Assembly: GCA_023807065.1 (NCBI GenBank)
Contig: JAJJLU010000376.1
Coordinates: 1-62,235 of the forward strand
Length of the DNA stretch: 62,235 bases
Reading direction: 5' to 3'
Source of the DNA: Isotricha intestinalis
Lineage: Eukaryota; Ciliophora; Litostomatea; Vestibuliferida; Isotrichidae
Part shown: piece after piece, positions 52,385 to 62,235 of the stretch
Layout: every line of letters begins with the position of its first letter
Position numbering within the stretch: the stretch's first letter is position 1
Program-made: the position numbers and the translations under genes
Notes under the pieces: model-generated
Database searches by the model: none
What the model saw: the letters and a program-made list of their open reading frames with translations, nothing else
What the model was told of the DNA's origin: nothing

Positions 52385-55300
52385 ATGGAACAGCAACATT
52401 ATCCTGGAAGTGCAGAACAAGCAACAAAAACAACAAGAACAATAACTCAAGAAGGAGATAAGAAAATAGAAACAACTATAACAAAAGAAGGAAATAAAAC
52501 AATAACACATATAATAACAACAAAAAATGGAGAAAAATTTGATGAAGAAGATCAAATATATTTAAATCCTGATGAATATTATATTGATTCTAAAGAATCA
52601 GATTTAATTGATTTTCCAATTTCTGAACTTATAATAGAAAGTGAAAGAATTGATAATAGAAATAATGAAAATCAAGGAAAAGAACTTAAAAAAAAATTAT
52701 TTGTTGAAGAACTTGAAACTGATGTAAAAGAAGAAGAAACAAATTCAAAAAAAATAATAAGATTAGCTGGCCAAAAATATGATGATGATTATGAAGAAAA
52801 TTCAATTTTGTATGATTCTAATTCTCAAATTGAAAGTGAATTAGAAGAAGAAAAAATTATATCAAATAGAATAAATAATGTTAATATTAATATTAATGAT
52901 AATATTAAAGATAATATTAGAGAAGATATTAATATTAACGAAAAATATTTTCCTTATGAATATAGTGAAATAATGAGAAATGATATTACTAAAGAAGAAA
53001 TAATTAATTTAAGTGCTAAATTAATTCAAAGTGCTTTTAGAGGATATCTTCTTAGAAAAATTTTTTATACGAATATGCAAGTTTATTTAAATTATTCTTG
53101 GTCTTTTAGTTTATTAGAAGGTATTTTAAGAAGAAAAATATATAGAAGTTTTTATTATGAATTTAAAAGAGTTGTTTTTCAAAAGAAAAATACTTATATG
53201 AAAAACTTATTGAATATTAATATTAATTCATTACCTAAAATTTTTGTTAAAAAAAGATATATTTTATTAACTGATTTAAAAAAAATTAGAACTGAGAGTT
53301 TTTCTTTTATTAATCAAAAAAAAAGTAATGTTACTAAAAAAACTATTAAAGAATATAACAAAAAAAAAACTAATGAATCAATATCAAAAAATTTAATTAT
53401 TTCTAATGAAGAATTACAAATTGAAATTTTGAAATTAAAAAATGAAAATGCAAAATTAAAAGAAGAAAATGAAGATTTCAAAATTAAAATAGAAAATTTA
53501 AATGAAACTTCAAATATATTAATTAATTCTTATAGAGATATAAAAATAAAATATATTTTTAGAGATGAAGATGGAAATGTTGTTGAAGAAAATGATGAAA
53601 ATATAAGAGAAAAGCCTAAAAATTTAGTTGATGTTTTTAAAAAATTAGAAAAAGAATTAAAAGATTCAAATGAATATATTGAAAAAATAAAAAAAGAAAA
53701 TAAACAATTTGATGATAAAATTGATAATATTCTTTCTGAAATGAAAGAAATAATAAAAAATCAAAATGAAATTTCGAAAGGAAATAAAAATAAAAAAGAA
53801 ATTGAAATTGATAATAAATTAAATGAAATATCAAAAATTTTAAATGAAATATCAAATGGAAAAAAAGATAAAAACATAAAAGAAGATAATAAAATAAAAG
53901 AAGAAAAAATAAAAGATGAAGAAAATGATGATGATGATATAGATAATTTAAAAGAAGAAGAAATAAAAAGTTTAAAAGAAGAAATAAATAAATTAAAAGA
54001 AGATAATGAAAAATTAAAAAAAATGTTGAAAGAACAAAATCCTTTGATTGGAAGTAATTTAACTTTTGGAAAAAAAAGTTCGAAAGAAGATATTGAAAAA
54101 AAAATAGATGAATTTTTATCAAAATCAAAAAGCTTTTATGAAAATAAAAATTTATCAGAAAGTAAAGATTTCAATAATCAAAGTATAACCTTTCAAAATA
54201 TTTATGAACTTATTCAAAGCAGTAAAGATAAATTAGAAGATAGTAAACAAGAAATAAATGAATTAAAAAAAGAAAATGAAAATTTAAAGAATAATTTAAG
54301 AGAAAGTTTTATAGAAACAAAAAAAGAAGATAAAAAAGATATAAATAAAAAAGATAGTATTCAATTAGAAAATGAAAATGAAGATTTAAAAAATAAATTA
54401 AATATAATAATTGAAGAAAAAAATAAAGAAATAGAACAATTAAGAGAACAATGTAAAAAAGCTTTATCATTATCAGATAAAAATCAAAAAAATAAATTAT
54501 TAAAAGAATTAGAACAAGACGCAATAAATAAATCAAAAAATGAAAGAAAATTATTACAAGAAATAAGTTCTCAAAGAAGAAATATTCCATTTGAAGAAAT
54601 AAATGAAGTTAAAAAAGAAAATGTAAAATTAAAAGAACAAATTAAAGAATTACAAAATGAAATAAATTTATTAAATAAAAAAGCACAGCTTCGTTCAAAT
54701 GAAAATAATAATAATAAAAAAGAAGATTTAAATGATAATAAAGATAAAAACAATGAAAATTTACAAAATGAAATAAATGAATTAAAAAAATCATGTGAAA
54801 TACTTAAAACAGAACTTCATCAAGAAAAAGAATTTACAGATAAATTTAAAGAAGAAAAAAACACACTTAACAAAAAAATGAGAGAAACAATATTAAGACA
54901 ATTATTAATAAATAGTATGAGAAAAGAAGAAAAAAGTTTAAAATATAATTTTAATCATTTTTCAAGAGTTTGTTTAGAAAGTTCATTAAAGAAAAAATAT
55001 TCTCTTTTATCAAAAGAAAAATTAAAAGAAGTATATCTTAAAAATATATTACAAAATATAGAGAAAGATAAAAAATATTATTTAAGAAAAAATTTTATGA
55101 AATTTTATACTAATGGAATTGTTAGAGAAATGAATATGAGTAATTCTCAAAAAAAAGCTCTAGAAAAAAGAAGAAGTCAATGGAAAATTAAATATGAAAA
55201 AGAACAATTAGCTAAAGAATTAGAAGAGAAAAACCCAGAAGAAGCAAAAAAATTAAGAGAAGAAATTAAAAAAATGGAAGAAGAAGAAAAAGAAAAAGAA

Positions 55301-57100
55301 AAAAAATTAATTAATTCTACTATTATTTCTCCTGATTTAAGTGAAGAAGAAAAAAAAGAACTTGCAAAAAAGAAATATTTAAAAGATTTATTTAATAAAA
55401 AAATAAAAGAAAAACAACATTATATTCATGATAAATTCACTAAATTTTATTATAAAGGATTATTATTTAAAATGAAATATGGAGATAAAATGAGTGATAA
55501 ATTTCCTGAAATTAAAAATATAGAAAAACCTAAAGTAGAAGAAAAAAAATCAGAGACAGAAATAGATACAGAAATTTTATCTCCTCAACAAAAATTAGAA
55601 GAACAAAGAAAAAAAGCAAGAGATTTAAGAAAACAATTAAGAGATAAAAAAGATGAAGAAAAAAGAGAAAAAGAAAAAACAGAAATTGAAATAGAAAATG
55701 ATGACACAGAAATTTTAGATAAAAAAACAAAAACAAATAAAGGTAAAGATAATACATCAAATATAAGTGATAATGAAATTAATGAAGAAACAGATGAAAA
55801 AGTTAAAATGTTAAAAATAGAAAAATTACTTTCTAAATTTATATATAGAATTGAAAGAGCAAATTATGCTTCAATGAGATCAGATATAATTAGATGGAAT
55901 TATAAAACAAAATTATTAAAAGTGAAAGATATGAAATTAGTAAAAAAAAAAAAAAAGAAGAAGAAAAAAGATAATAATAAAGAAAATAAGGATAATAAGG
56001 AAAATAAAGATAATAATGAAAAGTTAGATTTTATTGAAAAAAAAGTACAATTAAAATCTCACAAAAAGAATTTACCAGAAAATGAAACAATTACATTTGA
56101 AGGTAATTTTACAGGAGAAGAAAATTCAAACGAGAATAAACTTAAATCAGTAAATCCAACTAATAATTTAAAGAATATTCAAAGGGAATATTCTTTAAAT
56201 AATAATGAAGAAGAAGAAAATGATGATGAATATGAATATTATTATGATTTAGTAGATTTTAATGATGAACTTAAAAAACATGTTCAATTATCTAATTTAT
56301 TAAAGAAAAAAATAAGTTATCCTATTCAAAAATGTTTTAATCATTGGAAAGAAATTGCAAAATATGAAAAAAAAATATCAGAATTAAAAGATAAATATAT
56401 GAATTCAGTTATGAAAAATTTAGAAAATGTTGTTATTGATAAAAATAAAAAAAATCGTAAAAGTAAATTTGATGATGAAAAATTAAGTCAAAGCCATGGT
56501 CAATTAAGTATTAATTTAAATCAAAGTCAATCAAGTTTTAAAGATAGTCAATTAAGTTCTTCAAGTAAAACATCAATGAATGTTAGAAGAAATTTAAAAG
56601 CAACAATTGGTATAACAATGTTAAAAAAGTTATTTAAAAAAATTGTGATTAGAAAATATTTTGAAGAATTTGTTAAGAAATATTGTAATAGAGATAAATT
56701 AAAATATATTAAAAAAGTTATTGGTGAAGAAGAACTTAATAAAATTGAATCCAAAAAAGTTTTAGATTTATTAAATATGTTAACTTCTCCTGATTTTAAT
56801 TTATTTTCAAGTATAATAAAATTAACTGAAGAATCTGATAAAAATATATTAAATATTATTGGGAAGAAAGCAAAAAAAAAATTATTATATCATTTGAAAA
56901 AATCAAGATTTGAAAAGAAAAAAAACTCAAATCAAAATGAAACAAAAAAAAATTTAAAAGTAACAAAAGTAGATAAAGTTGAAATAAAAGGAAATGAAAA
57001 TGAAGATGAAGAAGAAGATGAAAAAGAAGAGGGAATTGACATTACACAACAAACAAAAACAACAACAATAAAAAAAAAGAAAGTAACAAAGAAAAAATAA
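52385..57100 (+). CDS. Giant coiled-coil protein with IQ motif and SFI1-like repeats
   Basis: This is a 1571-residue protein. After an acidic, Thr-rich N-terminus comes a calmodulin- or centrin-binding IQ motif (AKLIQSAFRGYLLRK, about 211-225). A short module IKIKYIFRDEDG (about 385-396) precedes a long Lys/Glu coiled coil (to about 840). The rest has at least six spaced segments of the form F-x2-F/W-basic (NFNHFSRVCLE, KNFMKFYTNGI, DKFTKFYYKGL, SDIIRWNYKTK, KCFNHWKEIAK, RKYFEEFVKKY), separated by coiled coil and a poly-Lys run. These resemble SFI1-type centrin-binding repeats. It is likely a cytoskeletal or basal-body fibre protein. It faces a shorter paralogue at 57222-58175. Confidence 0.68.
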   Translation: MEQQHYPGSAEQATKTTRTITQEGDKKIETTITKEGNKTITHIITTKNGEKFDEEDQIYLNPDEYYIDSKESDLIDFPISELIIESERIDNRNNENQGKELKKKLFVEELETDVKEEETNSKKIIRLAGQKYDDDYEENSILYDSNSQIESELEEEKIISNRINNVNININDNIKDNIREDININEKYFPYEYSEIMRNDITKEEIINLSAKLIQSAFRGYLLRKIFYTNMQVYLNYSWSFSLLEGILRRKIYRSFYYEFKRVVFQKKNTYMKNLLNININSLPKIFVKKRYILLTDLKKIRTESFSFINQKKSNVTKKTIKEYNKKKTNESISKNLIISNEELQIEILKLKNENAKLKEENEDFKIKIENLNETSNILINSYRDIKIKYIFRDEDGNVVEENDENIREKPKNLVDVFKKLEKELKDSNEYIEKIKKENKQFDDKIDNILSEMKEIIKNQNEISKGNKNKKEIEIDNKLNEISKILNEISNGKKDKNIKEDNKIKEEKIKDEENDDDDIDNLKEEEIKSLKEEINKLKEDNEKLKKMLKEQNPLIGSNLTFGKKSSKEDIEKKIDEFLSKSKSFYENKNLSESKDFNNQSITFQNIYELIQSSKDKLEDSKQEINELKKENENLKNNLRESFIETKKEDKKDINKKDSIQLENENEDLKNKLNIIIEEKNKEIEQLREQCKKALSLSDKNQKNKLLKELEQDAINKSKNERKLLQEISSQRRNIPFEEINEVKKENVKLKEQIKELQNEINLLNKKAQLRSNENNNNKKEDLNDNKDKNNENLQNEINELKKSCEILKTELHQEKEFTDKFKEEKNTLNKKMRETILRQLLINSMRKEEKSLKYNFNHFSRVCLESSLKKKYSLLSKEKLKEVYLKNILQNIEKDKKYYLRKNFMKFYTNGIVREMNMSNSQKKALEKRRSQWKIKYEKEQLAKELEEKNPEEAKKLREEIKKMEEEEKEKEKKLINSTIISPDLSEEEKKELAKKKYLKDLFNKKIKEKQHYIHDKFTKFYYKGLLFKMKYGDKMSDKFPEIKNIEKPKVEEKKSETEIDTEILSPQQKLEEQRKKARDLRKQLRDKKDEEKREKEKTEIEIENDDTEILDKKTKTNKGKDNTSNISDNEINEETDEKVKMLKIEKLLSKFIYRIERANYASMRSDIIRWNYKTKLLKVKDMKLVKKKKKKKKKDNNKENKDNKENKDNNEKLDFIEKKVQLKSHKKNLPENETITFEGNFTGEENSNENKLKSVNPTNNLKNIQREYSLNNNEEEENDDEYEYYYDLVDFNDELKKHVQLSNLLKKKISYPIQKCFNHWKEIAKYEKKISELKDKYMNSVMKNLENVVIDKNKKNRKSKFDDEKLSQSHGQLSINLNQSQSSFKDSQLSSSSKTSMNVRRNLKATIGITMLKKLFKKIVIRKYFEEFVKKYCNRDKLKYIKKVIGEEELNKIESKKVLDLLNMLTSPDFNLFSSIIKLTEESDKNILNIIGKKAKKKLLYHLKKSRFEKKKNSNQNETKKNLKVTKVDKVEIKGNENEDEEEDEKEEGIDITQQTKTTTIKKKKVTKKK

Positions 57101-57221
57101 TAAATAAATAAACATAATAATATAATTTAAAATCATAATAAAAACTTCTTTAAATTTTTTTTAAATTAAATAAAAAAATTATTCAACTTAAAGAATAAAA
57201 ATAAAAAAAATATAATATTTT

Positions 57222-58175
57222 TTATTCTTCTTCTTCTTTTAAACATTCAAAAAATTTTCTTTTATAATAATGTAAGATATTTTTCTTAATAACATAATGA
57301 GCGATTTTAAAATCTGAAATTAATTTTCTTAAAACTTCAAAAGGATTAATAGGAGGTTTTTTATTTAACATTTTATAAATTGCTTTTTTTAATAATTTTT
57401 TTTCCATAATTCTTCTTTGATCAGAAGCTAAATCAAATAATAATTTAACACTAATTTCTTTTTTATTTAATTTTAATTCATTTTCTTTTTCTTTTTGATT
57501 TGATATTTCTTCAATTGGAATATTATCTACTCCAAATTTATTTAAAACTGTATTTAATTCATTTTTTTCTCCAAATTCAATTATTGAATCTACAAATAAA
57601 TTATCACCAAAAAGTATTGAATCTTTTTTATTTGATTCTTTTAATTTTTTATTAATTTTACTTTTTAAACTTTTTTTATTTTCAATTAATTCTTTTTCTT
57701 TTTCAAATAATTCTTCTTTTTCACTAATTTTACTTTTTAATAAATTATCACCAAAAAGCGTTGTTTTATTTTTTTTTATATTTATTTTTTTTTCATAACC
57801 ATTTTCATCAAATTTTTCTTCATTTGGTATTGTTTTTAAATTATTAAAAAACTCTGTTAAATTATCTTTTTCTTTTAAAACTTTTTCTCTTTCTGAATTA
57901 ATTTCACCATCATCATCTCTTATAATATATTTTATTTTTATTTCATCATAATTATCAAATATATCATTTGATAATTGTAATATATCATTTTCATCTTTTA
58001 ATTGTAAAGTTTCATTTTCTAATTTAAGTCTTATATTTTCTTTTTGAAGTCTTTCATACTCTTTTAAAATTGATGGAACTTTACTATCCTCTCCTTCTGT
58101 TCCTGCTATTCTTATTAATTTTGTAGGCTCTTTCTTTTTTATTCCTTTTAATTTCATTGATTTTGATTTTTCCAT
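57222..58175 (-). CDS. Short paralogue of the IQ/coiled-coil giant
   Basis: This is a 317-residue protein. It shares with the convergent 52385-57100 gene an IR(L/I)AG segment near the N-terminus, a short coiled coil, and the module IKIKYIIRDDDG (the giant has IKIKYIFRDEDG). The giant's long central coiled coil is missing. The C-terminus has one or two segments like the giant's repeats (KKNILHYYKRKFFECLK). It may be a diverged truncated copy that binds the same partner. The stop codon is TAA and the frame is intact, so it is probably expressed. Confidence 0.62.
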   Translation of the reverse strand: MEKSKSMKLKGIKKKEPTKLIRIAGTEGEDSKVPSILKEYERLQKENIRLKLENETLQLKDENDILQLSNDIFDNYDEIKIKYIIRDDDGEINSEREKVLKEKDNLTEFFNNLKTIPNEEKFDENGYEKKINIKKNKTTLFGDNLLKSKISEKEELFEKEKELIENKKSLKSKINKKLKESNKKDSILFGDNLFVDSIIEFGEKNELNTVLNKFGVDNIPIEEISNQKEKENELKLNKKEISVKLLFDLASDQRRIMEKKLLKKAIYKMLNKKPPINPFEVLRKLISDFKIAHYVIKKNILHYYKRKFFECLKEEEE

Positions 58176-58526
58176 TTTTTAGTTTTATATATTTCATGTT
58201 ATTATTTTTTATTTATATATTATCATATTTTATATAAATTTTTGTTAAAAGTTTTTTAGGAAGTTGGAATTTAAAAAATATTATTTTATTTTATTTTATA
58301 ATTAAAATTTTAAAATTTTGTTATATTATTCATATATTATTTTATTTCAAAAAATATTTAGAAATTGTCAAAAAATAATAATAAAAAAATAATCAAAAAA
58401 TTTTATTAAAAATATAAAAATAAATAAAATAAATGAAATTATTTATCATTTAAATCATCTTATTATTTTTTTGTTTAAATTTAATTAAAATTAATAATTT
58501 CTCTTTTGAAAAAATAATAATTATAA
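58176..58526. other. Short intergenic stretch, nothing recognised
   Basis: About 350 AT-rich bases lie between divergent genes, presumably containing both promoters. Nothing specific is visible. Confidence 0.5.
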
Positions 58527-59603
58527 ATGTCTAATCAAACCACTTTCCTTCGTTCTCAGAGTAGAATTTTAAATCAAAATTTTAAATATAGTGAAAATTC
58601 AAATAACTCTCAAAAGATTAAAGATAATATAAACAATAATTTAAATAACAGAAAGATTAATAAATTAATAAGTAAAAGAATGAATGAATTTAAAACTCAA
58701 AGAATAAATAAAAATAAAAATTCTTATTTAAATAATAAGCCTTTTAAACATAATAATCAAAAAATATCTTGTATTAAATCAGATAGATTATCAAATAATA
58801 AAAGGAGTAATTCTATTAATTCAAATATTTCTTTGAATGAAAATCAAGAAAACCAAAAGCAAAGTAAAATAGATTCACAAACTTTTAAAAAAAGCTTTTC
58901 TGAAATTAAATCCCCTAAATTTTCAAATAATCTTAAATCTAATTCTGATGATAAAGGTGAAAAAAATAATAAAAGCAAAGATAATCTTTTTATGGAACAA
59001 AAGAATTATAAATGTAATGAGAATATTGAGAAAGATGAAATTTTAGAAAAACAGTTAAATAAAAAAAATGAAATTTTAAATTCTAAAGATATTATGCGAT
59101 TAAAGAACAAATTAGCTGATAAAAAATTGAAGCAAAGTAAAAGTAATTCTGAAAATAAACTAAATTTATTGTCTTATAATCCGAATATAAATTCTAATTT
59201 GTTTGAAAATGACTTTAATAATAAAACTAATAAATTAAAAAAATCTAATTCTCAAAGAGATTTCAGTGATATCTTACAAAAAATTCATATATTTAAAAAT
59301 TATCTTCAAAATAAAAAGAATTATAATCAAAAAGAAAGTAATATAATTAATGATTCATTTGAAGAAAATACTCAAATAAAAAATCCATATATGTTAAAAT
59401 TTTTTTTATCAAATATTCCTATACCTTCAAAACAAATAAATATCATTCCAAAATTCCATTATAATAAATTTCAAAGAAACAATTCTTTTAAAAATTTAAA
59501 TTCAAATTATTCTAAATTTTTTCATAAAAATTCATGTATATTACCATCAAATCCATATGAATCAGTTTTAGAAGCAAGAGAATTATCTTTTATAAACATT
59601 TAA
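58527..59603 (+). CDS. Asn/Lys/Ser-rich, mostly disordered protein
   Basis: This is a 358-residue protein of unknown function. Most of it is low-complexity Asn, Lys and Ser and is probably disordered. The C-terminal 80 residues look more ordered (PYMLKFFLSNIPIP and LPSNPYESVLEARELSF). There is no membrane segment or known domain. The start is the first Met of an otherwise open frame and is not constrained by homology. Confidence 0.5.
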   Translation: MSNQTTFLRSQSRILNQNFKYSENSNNSQKIKDNINNNLNNRKINKLISKRMNEFKTQRINKNKNSYLNNKPFKHNNQKISCIKSDRLSNNKRSNSINSNISLNENQENQKQSKIDSQTFKKSFSEIKSPKFSNNLKSNSDDKGEKNNKSKDNLFMEQKNYKCNENIEKDEILEKQLNKKNEILNSKDIMRLKNKLADKKLKQSKSNSENKLNLLSYNPNINSNLFENDFNNKTNKLKKSNSQRDFSDILQKIHIFKNYLQNKKNYNQKESNIINDSFEENTQIKNPYMLKFFLSNIPIPSKQINIIPKFHYNKFQRNNSFKNLNSNYSKFFHKNSCILPSNPYESVLEARELSFINI

Positions 59604-59660
59604 AAAAATATATAATATTAAAAAATATTATTTAAAACAATAAAATACACAAAAAACTAA

Positions 59661-61307
59661 TTATTTATTATCCTCTTTAATATAAATATTATTCCATATA
59701 TCATCATCGCTTTTTTTACTTACATTTATTTCATTTATTTTCATTTTTTCATATTCTTCTTTTTTAATAGTAGACATAAAACTATCAATTCCTTTACATC
59801 CTTCTCTAAATTCACTTGAAGTAACAGAAGCAAGAGTCATTAATAATTTATCTAATTTATCATGATTAATAGATTCCAAATTTTCATTATTTTCTTCATT
59901 TTCATTTAATTTAATAGAATTAATTAAACCACTTCTTGGTGATTTTCCATTAGAAGCATTTAAATTTTTTTTCTTTTTCTTTTTATGTTTTATTGATTTA
60001 TGTTCTAATGAATCTTCATTTTCACCTAAATTACCTGAATCTTCTATAATTTTTGGGTTTTCTAATATATCATCATTATTTTCTTGTTGTTCATTTTTTA
60101 TAAATTTTTCATAATTTATTATTGCATCTTTTATTTTTGTATTTTGAGATATTTTACTTATGTTAACTGATGTTGATTTATTATTTATTTGATAACTATT
60201 ACTTAATGATTTTAATCTTGTTATTTCTTTTTTTAACTCTATATTTTCTTGTACTATATCTATATTTTCTTTATTTAATTTAAAATTTTTTTGATTTAAA
60301 TTCTCATTTTCTTTTCTTACTAATGATAATGTTAAATTTTTTTCTTTTACTAAAGTATATAACATTTCAATTGTTTCAATTAATTTAGAATATATTTTTG
60401 TTTTTGCCATTTTATCATATTCTTCTTCAGTTAAATTAACTGTTTTAATTATATCTAAAAATTCTTCATTTTCAAATTTCCTATCATCTAAAAGAGATTC
60501 ATTTAATTTTTTTTGACTTTTACTCTTTGATTTAGTTCTAAAATTATCATTTTTATAACTTCCATTTTCTTTTCTATTACATGAATAAGAACGTTCTTTT
60601 TGAATAACACAAATTAAATTTTCTCTTTCTCTATTTGTTTTAAAAATTTGGGATTTATATTCATTTCTTAAATTTTGATTTTCAATTTGTAATTCTGTAA
60701 TTAATTGTTCATACCTAACCATATTTTCACTATTATCTTTTACCATTTTTGATAAAGATTCATATATTTGTTTATATAAAAGTAATTCATCATTTATTTG
60801 TAAAATTGCTTTTGTAGGCTCTACTATAAATATTTCTTGATCGAAATAACTATAATCTTCTTTTATTGACTCTACTTTTTTCTTTAATATATTAATTATA
60901 TGCTCTTTTTTTATATTTGATTGTTCCAACAAAAAGATTTTTGTCTTTAATTTCTCACATTCTTCTTTTATTTGATACATTGTTTCTGTTACAACTTGTT
61001 GTTTATATGTTAATTTATTGGTTAAGTCTTCAATTTTTTTATTTAATTTAATATTTTGTTCATATAATTTTGCATTTTCAGTTTTATAATGAAATATAAA
61101 TGTGTTTGTTTTTTCTTTAATATTATTTTTTGTAAAAAAGCCTTCTATAATTTCTTTATTTATCTTAAGGTTAGAATTTAAATCTCTAATTTCTGATTTT
61201 AAAAATTTATTTTCTTGGATTATTGCATTATAACTATCTGCATATTTATTGATTAATTTCAATGCTGTCTTTTTTTCATTTTTAAAATTTGTAGATAAAA
61301 AAGACAT
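59661..61307 (-). CDS. Coiled-coil protein, unknown function
   Basis: This is a 548-residue protein. Residues about 1-370 are mainly coiled coil with short breaks, including a Ser/Lys-rich spacer (about 235-265). A Lys-rich patch (HKKKKKKN, about 440-455) precedes a Glu/Asn-rich part. The last 60 residues form a more conserved-looking helix (LDKLLMTLASVTSSEFREG). There are no membrane segments and no enzyme motif. A basal-body or cytoskeletal role would be typical of such proteins in ciliates, but this is inference. Confidence 0.62.
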   Translation of the reverse strand: MSFLSTNFKNEKKTALKLINKYADSYNAIIQENKFLKSEIRDLNSNLKINKEIIEGFFTKNNIKEKTNTFIFHYKTENAKLYEQNIKLNKKIEDLTNKLTYKQQVVTETMYQIKEECEKLKTKIFLLEQSNIKKEHIINILKKKVESIKEDYSYFDQEIFIVEPTKAILQINDELLLYKQIYESLSKMVKDNSENMVRYEQLITELQIENQNLRNEYKSQIFKTNRERENLICVIQKERSYSCNRKENGSYKNDNFRTKSKSKSQKKLNESLLDDRKFENEEFLDIIKTVNLTEEEYDKMAKTKIYSKLIETIEMLYTLVKEKNLTLSLVRKENENLNQKNFKLNKENIDIVQENIELKKEITRLKSLSNSYQINNKSTSVNISKISQNTKIKDAIINYEKFIKNEQQENNDDILENPKIIEDSGNLGENEDSLEHKSIKHKKKKKKNLNASNGKSPRSGLINSIKLNENEENNENLESINHDKLDKLLMTLASVTSSEFREGCKGIDSFMSTIKKEEYEKMKINEINVSKKSDDDIWNNIYIKEDNK

Positions 61308-62225
61308 TTAATAATTTTATTTAAATTTTTTATACGTAATAAAATATTTAATATATATAATAAACTTTTCCATTTTCTTTTTTCTATTGAAATAATCTCT
61401 CTCTTTAATAAAGTTAATTTCTATCCTATATATATATTTCTTCAATTTCTTCTTTAAAAAAAAATTTTTGAGAGATTCATTAATTAAAAATTAATTTTCT
61501 AAAAAGTCTTTTTACTTTATATATTTTATTATCTTACTAATAATAATAAAAGTTTTATTTGATTTATAATTAGATTTATTATTTATTATTTCCTCTTTTA
61601 CTTATCTCAAGAATATGATTTTTTTTTAATAATTTATTTTTCCTTTCATATGAATTTGATATATTAAGTTATAAAATATCTCCATGAATTAAGTCTTTAT
61701 TTTCTATCTTTTCTTTAAATAAAATATTTAAATTAATTAAAGGCAAAAATAGATCTTAAATTATAGTGGATTTGATTCATGAAGAAAAAATCCTTTAATT
61801 CATTATAACTTATTAAATTTTTTATTTTAAATTAATTAAGATTCAGGGTTAAATTTCTAAAAAATTATTTGCATACTTAATAAAGAAATATAACCTTAAC
61901 TTCAAAATATAAATTCAAATTTAATTTAAGGAGCTTTTAATCATCTATTTTAATCAATGTTTGAGTATTTTTCTTCTTTTGAAAGAATATCAAATACAAA
62001 AAGATTCTCTTTTAATTGATATATTGAATATTTTCAATTAACTTAGAGCGTTTATTCATCTAAATTATTATAAAATTTTTCTTTAACTTTCTTCTATAGA
62101 TTTTATTTGATTTGATTTCAATTTATAATTTATTGTTCTTTTCTTTTTCTGAATTTTTTTTCAATTTTAATTTTATATAAAATTTTTAAAAAAAAACAAT
62201 AATTTAGAATAAATTATTTAAACAT
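61308..62225. other. Subtelomeric gene-free stretch
   Basis: About 0.9 kb between the last gene and the right telomere. It is AT-rich with no recognised coding frame. It presumably contains the promoter of the minus-strand coiled-coil gene. It shows no visible similarity to the left subtelomere. Confidence 0.6.
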
Positions 62226-62235
62226 GGGGATTGGG
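62226..62235. repeat. Right telomere end (GGGGATT-type repeat)
   Basis: The window ends in GGGGATTGGG, the reverse complement of the repeat at base 1. It is preceded by unique sequence, so this is a chromosome end and not an internal G-tract. Only one and a half units are present. Confidence 0.8.

Noticed and set aside
53637..54590. Long minus-strand frames rich in Phe and Leu
   Set aside because: They mirror the Lys/Glu-rich coiled coil of the plus-strand IQ gene; AAA and GAA codons read backwards as TTT and TTC.
1..62235. Reassigned stop codons, as in Tetrahymena or Paramecium
   Set aside because: Genes with clear homology end in TAA (phosphatases, PKG), TAG (U1-70K, the 4CXXC gene) and TGA (the double-CAP gene), with no in-frame stop needed.
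1..62235. CRISPR arrays, insertion sequences, operons
   Set aside because: No regularly spaced direct repeats, transposase genes or polycistronic spacing were seen. The gene content is eukaryotic.

Overview
This 62,235-base window looks like a complete small linear chromosome. It opens with CCCCAATCCCC and closes with GGGGATTGGG, which are the two strands of one G-rich telomere-like repeat (unit GGGGATT, read outwards). DNA this AT-rich (about one fifth G+C by eye), with about 30 closely packed genes and only one intron that I can find, fits a somatic (macronuclear) chromosome of a ciliate. Genes end in TAA, TAG and TGA, and none needs a stop to be read through, so the standard code is used. 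Standard code, extreme AT richness and ciliate-style families (a four-CNB PKG, multi-membrane PAS proteins, B-box/kelch proteins, MORN-calpain) suggest a litostome such as a rumen entodiniomorph. That placement is inference.

Layout. 1-0.9 kb: telomere and gene-free DNA. 0.9-7.8 kb (+): an ERO1-like ER protein, a double-CAP/EF-hand protein and a four-CNB cGMP-dependent-kinase-type protein. 7.8-8.8 kb: gene-free, with a 23-base imperfect inverted repeat. 8.8-16.4 kb (-): histidine acid phosphatase, an otubain fused to zinc fingers, and two related Cys-rich proteins, one with a 4CXXC_R1 finger. 16.4-18.3 kb: gene-free apart from a decayed coding remnant. 18.4-22.3 kb (-): RING/B-box/kelch protein and U1-70K, which carries the only intron. 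23.3-28.7 kb: GRASP (+), a coiled-coil protein (-) and two tandem multi-membrane paralogues (-). 29.9-34.1 kb (+): a possible lipid-binding-fold protein, an AAAP amino-acid transporter and a two-membrane-segment protein. 34.1-34.2 kb (-): U6 snRNA with TATA box and T-run. 35-39.3 kb (+): membrane-PAS-membrane protein. 39.4-46.2 kb (-): a catalytically dead calpain with many MORN repeats and an F-box-like protein. 47.7-52.0 kb: second acid phosphatase (+), B-box/propeller protein (-) and a basic protein (+). 52.4-61.3 kb: coiled-coil and cytoskeleton-like genes, including an IQ-motif giant facing a shorter paralogue. The chromosome ends with about 0.9 kb of gene-free DNA and a telomere.

The genes do not form operons or one pathway. 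Three themes recur: secretory-pathway proteins (ERO1-like, GRASP, acid phosphatases), ubiquitin-type zinc-finger proteins (otubain-RING, RING/B-box/kelch, F-box, B-box/propeller) and splicing parts (U1-70K, U6). The most striking observations are two apparent pseudoenzymes. The ERO1 homologue lacks its FAD-proximal CxxC. The MORN-calpain has lost its catalytic Cys and His. Next in interest are the deubiquitinase-zinc finger fusion, the intracellular double-CAP/EF-hand protein, and the lone intron lying in the gene for the factor that recognises 5' splice sites.
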